Below, one piece after another: positions 5,681-7,995 of a DNA stretch of 7,995 nucleotides. The DNA is from JBBIRT01 sp037441725 (GTDB lineage: Bacteria; Desulfobacterota; BSN033; UBA1163), in the NCBI GenBank assembly GCA_037441725.1, contig JBBIRT010000141.1, forward strand, positions 1 through 7,995, in the 5' to 3' direction. Below the pieces are notes generated by a model, which did not search any database, was not told where the DNA came from, and saw nothing but the letters and a program-made list of their open reading frames with translations. Made by a program: the position numbers and the translations under genes. How positions within the stretch are numbered: position 1 is the stretch's first letter; the number at the start of each line of letters is the position of its first letter.

Positions 5681-6685
5681 ATGATTGAAATCAGCAAGGA
5701 TAAACTTCTATGGATATATGAACGGATGCGACTGATCCGAACCTTTGAGGATCGGGTGGCTGATCTTTTTGGCCAGGCTAAACTCCCAGGGTTTGTCCAT
5801 CTATATGCAGGAGAAGAAGCCATTGCCGTTGGGGTGATGGCCCATCTTAAAGATCGTGATCGAATTACCTCCACTCATCGTGGACATGGTCACTGCATTG
5901 CCAAAGGGGTCGACATTAAGAGGATGATGGCAGAACTTTATGCCAAATCAACCGGACTCTGTAAAGGGAGAGGCAGTTCCATGCATATCGCTGATATTGA
6001 AAGGGGTATGTTAGGGGCCAATGGGATTGTGGGAGCAGGAGGACCACTGGCCTGTGGTTCGGCTTTGACAAGCAAAGTCTTAGGAACAGATGAAGTGACT
6101 GTATGCTTTTTTGGAGACGGAGCGGCTGAACAAGGAACAATCCATGAATCGATGAATTTAGCTTCTATTTGGAAACTTCCCATCGTCTTCGTCTGCGAAA
6201 ACAATCTGTATGCCGTCTCGACTCCGAGCAGTTATCATTGTGCTGTAGGAGAGATCTGTTCACGGGCGGCTGCTTATAATATTCCTGGAATCGCCATTGA
6301 TGGAACCGATGTATTCGCAGTATACGAAGCCTCCGAGGAACCAATCGCAAGGGCAAGGCGCGGTGAAGGGCCGAGTCTGATCGAAGCCCGTGCCTTTCGT
6401 TATTATGGACATTTTGTTGGAGACCCTCAGACCTATAAAACAAAAGAGGAGATAGAGAGGTATAAAGACCAAGACCCTATTACACGGTTCATTAAACAGG
6501 TCAGGGAAAGAGATCTGATTTCAGAAGCAGAGCTAAGAAGGATAGATGGTTGGGCAGAACAGGCCGTTGAGGAGGCAGTCCGTTTTGCAGAGGAGAGTCC
6601 CTACCCGGCTCTTGAAGAGTGTCTTAATGATGTCTATGTGAGTTATCCGAGGGAGGAGGTGGAACTATGGCGAATAGGAGCTTAA
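5681..6685 (+). CDS. acoA: TPP-dependent 2-oxo acid/acetoin dehydrogenase E1 component, alpha subunit
   Basis: This 334-residue subunit, together with the beta subunit encoded next, forms the thiamine-diphosphate E1 enzyme that cleaves acetoin, pyruvate or a similar 2-oxo compound and passes the acyl group to lipoyl-E2. Evidence: the N-terminal YERMRLIRTFEDRV; the active-site histidine cluster HRGHGH (66-71); the AcoA-like TGLCKGRGSSMHIAD and GMLGANGIVGAGGPLACGSA; a complete TPP motif from GDGA (145-148) to Asn174-Asn175 in CENNLYAVSTP; and GHFVGDPQTYKTKEE in the C-terminal half. The MHIAD/GMLGANGIVG pattern resembles acetoin dehydrogenase E1 alpha more than pyruvate dehydrogenase PdhA, but these families intergrade and the substrate is not proved. 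The 3' end overlaps the beta gene by 19 bases, implying coupled translation and stoichiometric synthesis. Nothing is missing or truncated. Confidence 0.93.
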   Translation: MIEISKDKLLWIYERMRLIRTFEDRVADLFGQAKLPGFVHLYAGEEAIAVGVMAHLKDRDRITSTHRGHGHCIAKGVDIKRMMAELYAKSTGLCKGRGSSMHIADIERGMLGANGIVGAGGPLACGSALTSKVLGTDEVTVCFFGDGAAEQGTIHESMNLASIWKLPIVFVCENNLYAVSTPSSYHCAVGEICSRAAAYNIPGIAIDGTDVFAVYEASEEPIARARRGEGPSLIEARAFRYYGHFVGDPQTYKTKEEIERYKDQDPITRFIKQVRERDLISEAELRRIDGWAEQAVEEAVRFAEESPYPALEECLNDVYVSYPREEVELWRIGA

Positions 6686-7689
6686 CCTTCCGAGAGGCCA
6701 TCAATGAAGCCATTCGTCTGGAGATGCGGCGGGATCCAACCGTGATCTTGATCGGTGAGGATGTCGCAGGCGGAGCAGGGCTTCCCCATCTCGAGGCATC
6801 AGGGGGAAGTGAGTGGGGTGGAGCCTTAGGGGTAACCGTTGGGCTAACCAAGGAATTTGGAAGAAAAAGGGTCTTAGATACCCCGATCAGCGAATCTGCG
6901 ATCATGGGTGCTGCGGTGGGAGCAGCCATTACAGGGCTTCATCCGATTGCTGAGCTAATGTTTGTCGATTTCTTCGGGGTCTGTATGGATCAGATCTTCA
7001 ATCAGGGTGGAAAATTTCGCTATATGTTTGGAGGAAATGTTCAGGTGCCTGTGGTGATCCGAACTACTATCGGTGCAGGTCTTCGGGCCGCTGCACAACA
7101 TTCAGGTTGCCATTATTCTGTCTTCACCCACATGCCAGGTTTAAAGACGGTAGTCCCCTCAACTCCTTATGATGCCAAGGGCCTCTTAATCTCTTCGATC
7201 CGTGATCCTGACCCTGTTCTTTATTTTGAGCACAAACTTCTATATAACCTTAAAGGTGAAGTACCGGAGGCAGACTATTCAATTCCCTTAGGGGTAGCGG
7301 ATATCAAACGAAAGGGAAAAGATCTGACGGTCGTTGCCATCGCTCGTATGGTTCATATTGCCTTAGAGGCAGCAGACCAACTATCTAAGAACGGAATCGA
7401 TTTAGAAGTCATCGATCTTCGAACCCTCTCGCCTTTGGATAACAAAACCATATTAGAATCAGTTAAAAAGACCCATCGTCTATTGGTTATCGATGAGGAT
7501 AACCCGAGGTGTAGTATGGCCACCGACATCATCTCCCTTGTCTGTACAAGAGCTTTTGATGACCTGGATGCCCCTCCTCGGATGGTCACAGCTCCCCATA
7601 CCCCTGTCCCTTTTAGTCCGCCCTTGGAGGATTATTACATCCCCAGTGTGGAGAAGGTTATCTCTGCAGTAAGGTCGATTGTTGGATAA
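6667..7689 (+). CDS. acoB: TPP-dependent 2-oxo acid/acetoin dehydrogenase E1 component, beta subunit
   Basis: This 340-residue subunit completes the E1 heterotetramer. ATG 6667 lies inside the end of the alpha gene and follows GGAGGTGGA (6655-6663). Visible family motifs: TFREAINEAIRLEMRRDPTV; the TPP-site GEDVAGGAG; VLDTPISE with the conserved Glu; AAVGAAITGLHPIAELMF; DQIFNQGGKFRYMFGG; AAQHSG with His145; GLKTVVPSTPYDAKGLL; the C-terminal transketolase domain with DLRTLSPLD; and TAPHTPVPFSP. The GGAG-containing stretch after GEDV and the overall wording are closest to AcoB of acetoin dehydrogenases, though pyruvate or branched-chain 2-oxo acid use is possible. Length is normal and no key residue is missing. 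A lipoyl-domain gene follows after 60 bases, in the order expected for an E1 alpha-E1 beta-E2 operon. Confidence 0.93.
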   Translation: MANRSLTFREAINEAIRLEMRRDPTVILIGEDVAGGAGLPHLEASGGSEWGGALGVTVGLTKEFGRKRVLDTPISESAIMGAAVGAAITGLHPIAELMFVDFFGVCMDQIFNQGGKFRYMFGGNVQVPVVIRTTIGAGLRAAAQHSGCHYSVFTHMPGLKTVVPSTPYDAKGLLISSIRDPDPVLYFEHKLLYNLKGEVPEADYSIPLGVADIKRKGKDLTVVAIARMVHIALEAADQLSKNGIDLEVIDLRTLSPLDNKTILESVKKTHRLLVIDEDNPRCSMATDIISLVCTRAFDDLDAPPRMVTAPHTPVPFSPPLEDYYIPSVEKVISAVRSIVG

Positions 7690-7749
7690 GGGTGAAACCC
7701 CTACATGGGGTCAATTGTATTTGATTCTCAATTTTGGAGGTTGGAAAGA

Positions 7750-7995
7750 ATGGTAATTCCTATTGTTGCACCCAAGCTTGGAATGAGCATGAGCGATGTA
7801 ACCCTTGTGGAGTGGAAGGTCAAGGAAGGAGAAAAGGTTGAGAAGGGAGACATCGTCCTTGTGATTGAAACTGAGAAGACTGAGTGGAATGTTGAAGCTG
7901 GAGCTACGGGATTCCTCCATATCCTGGCCCAAGAAGGATCAAAAGCTAAGATCGGTCAGGTCGTGGGCTTGATTGCAGAGACCCTGGAGGAATTT
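7750..7995 (+). CDS. acoC: Lipoyl-domain protein, probable dihydrolipoamide acyltransferase (E2), N-terminal part
   Basis: The gene starts at ATG 7750 after TGGAGGT (7735-7741) and runs off the window end; 82 codons are visible with no stop. They form one complete biotinyl/lipoyl domain: APKLGMSMSD at the start, EWKVKEGEKVEKGD, then the swinging-arm turn ETEKTEW with Lys43 as the expected lipoylation site, and GATGFLHIL, KIGQVVGLIAE. The family usually has ETDK followed by a branched residue; here it is ETEKTEWNVEA, a mild variant. Position right after E1 beta makes E2 (AcoC-like) most likely. Because the peripheral-subunit-binding and catalytic domains are beyond the window, a stand-alone lipoyl carrier or lipoyl-bearing E3 remains possible. 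Confidence 0.85.
   Translation, partial: MVIPIVAPKLGMSMSDVTLVEWKVKEGEKVEKGDIVLVIETEKTEWNVEAGATGFLHILAQEGSKAKIGQVVGLIAETLEEF

Noticed and set aside
6165..6443. Antisense ORFs over E1 alpha and other genes
   Set aside because: They lie opposite conserved coding sequence, have no ribosome binding sites of note, and show low-complexity composition typical of reverse-strand shadows.
7697..7711. ACCCC/GGGGT hairpin between the E1 beta and lipoyl-protein genes as a terminator
   Set aside because: The stem is only 5 bp with a 5-base loop and no T run follows; the next gene has the normal operon position.

Overview
The window is bacterial. All genes lie on the + strand, coding is dense, and most starts have a strong GGAGG-type ribosome binding site. 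G+C looks moderate (mid-40s % by eye). A periplasmic binding protein with a Sec signal peptide points to a Gram-negative cell. The protein flavour (LivKHMGF transporter next to an AcoA/AcoB-type dehydrogenase) resembles Desulfobacterota ('deltaproteobacteria') metagenome sequences, but that taxonomic guess is an inference from memory. A 69-base run of N shows that this is a scaffolded draft assembly.

Left part (1-5122): a branched-chain/hydrophobic amino-acid type (HAAT) ABC uptake system. It starts with the tail of one substrate-binding protein (1-203), followed by a complete paralogous binding protein (402-1640). Then come two permeases, livH (1720-2589) and livM (2582-3553), and two ATPases, livG (3655 into the gap) and livF (from the gap to 5122). 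livM carries an in-frame TAA at 2804-2806. The rest of its frame is intact, and three apparent T-to-A changes cluster within 31 bases, which looks more like a local sequence error than gene decay. The livG/livF junction is hidden by the N run (4391-4459).

Right part (5211-7995): a VOC-fold (glyoxalase/epimerase-like) protein, then E1 alpha (5681-6685) and E1 beta (6667-7689) of an acetoin/pyruvate-type 2-oxo acid dehydrogenase complex. The beginning of a lipoyl-domain protein, probably the E2 component (7750 to the window edge), follows.

The most economical reading is a transport-plus-catabolism cassette: a solute is imported by the Liv-type transporter and a metabolite is then cleaved oxidatively by a TPP/lipoate complex to acyl-CoA. 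The substrate cannot be read from the sequence. No CRISPR, tRNA, rRNA, insertion sequence or phage gene was seen. I do not see a clearly new biological system. The points most worth checking are the duplicated binding proteins, the damaged stretch in livM, the unusual ABC signature of LivG, and the link between this transporter and an aco-type complex.
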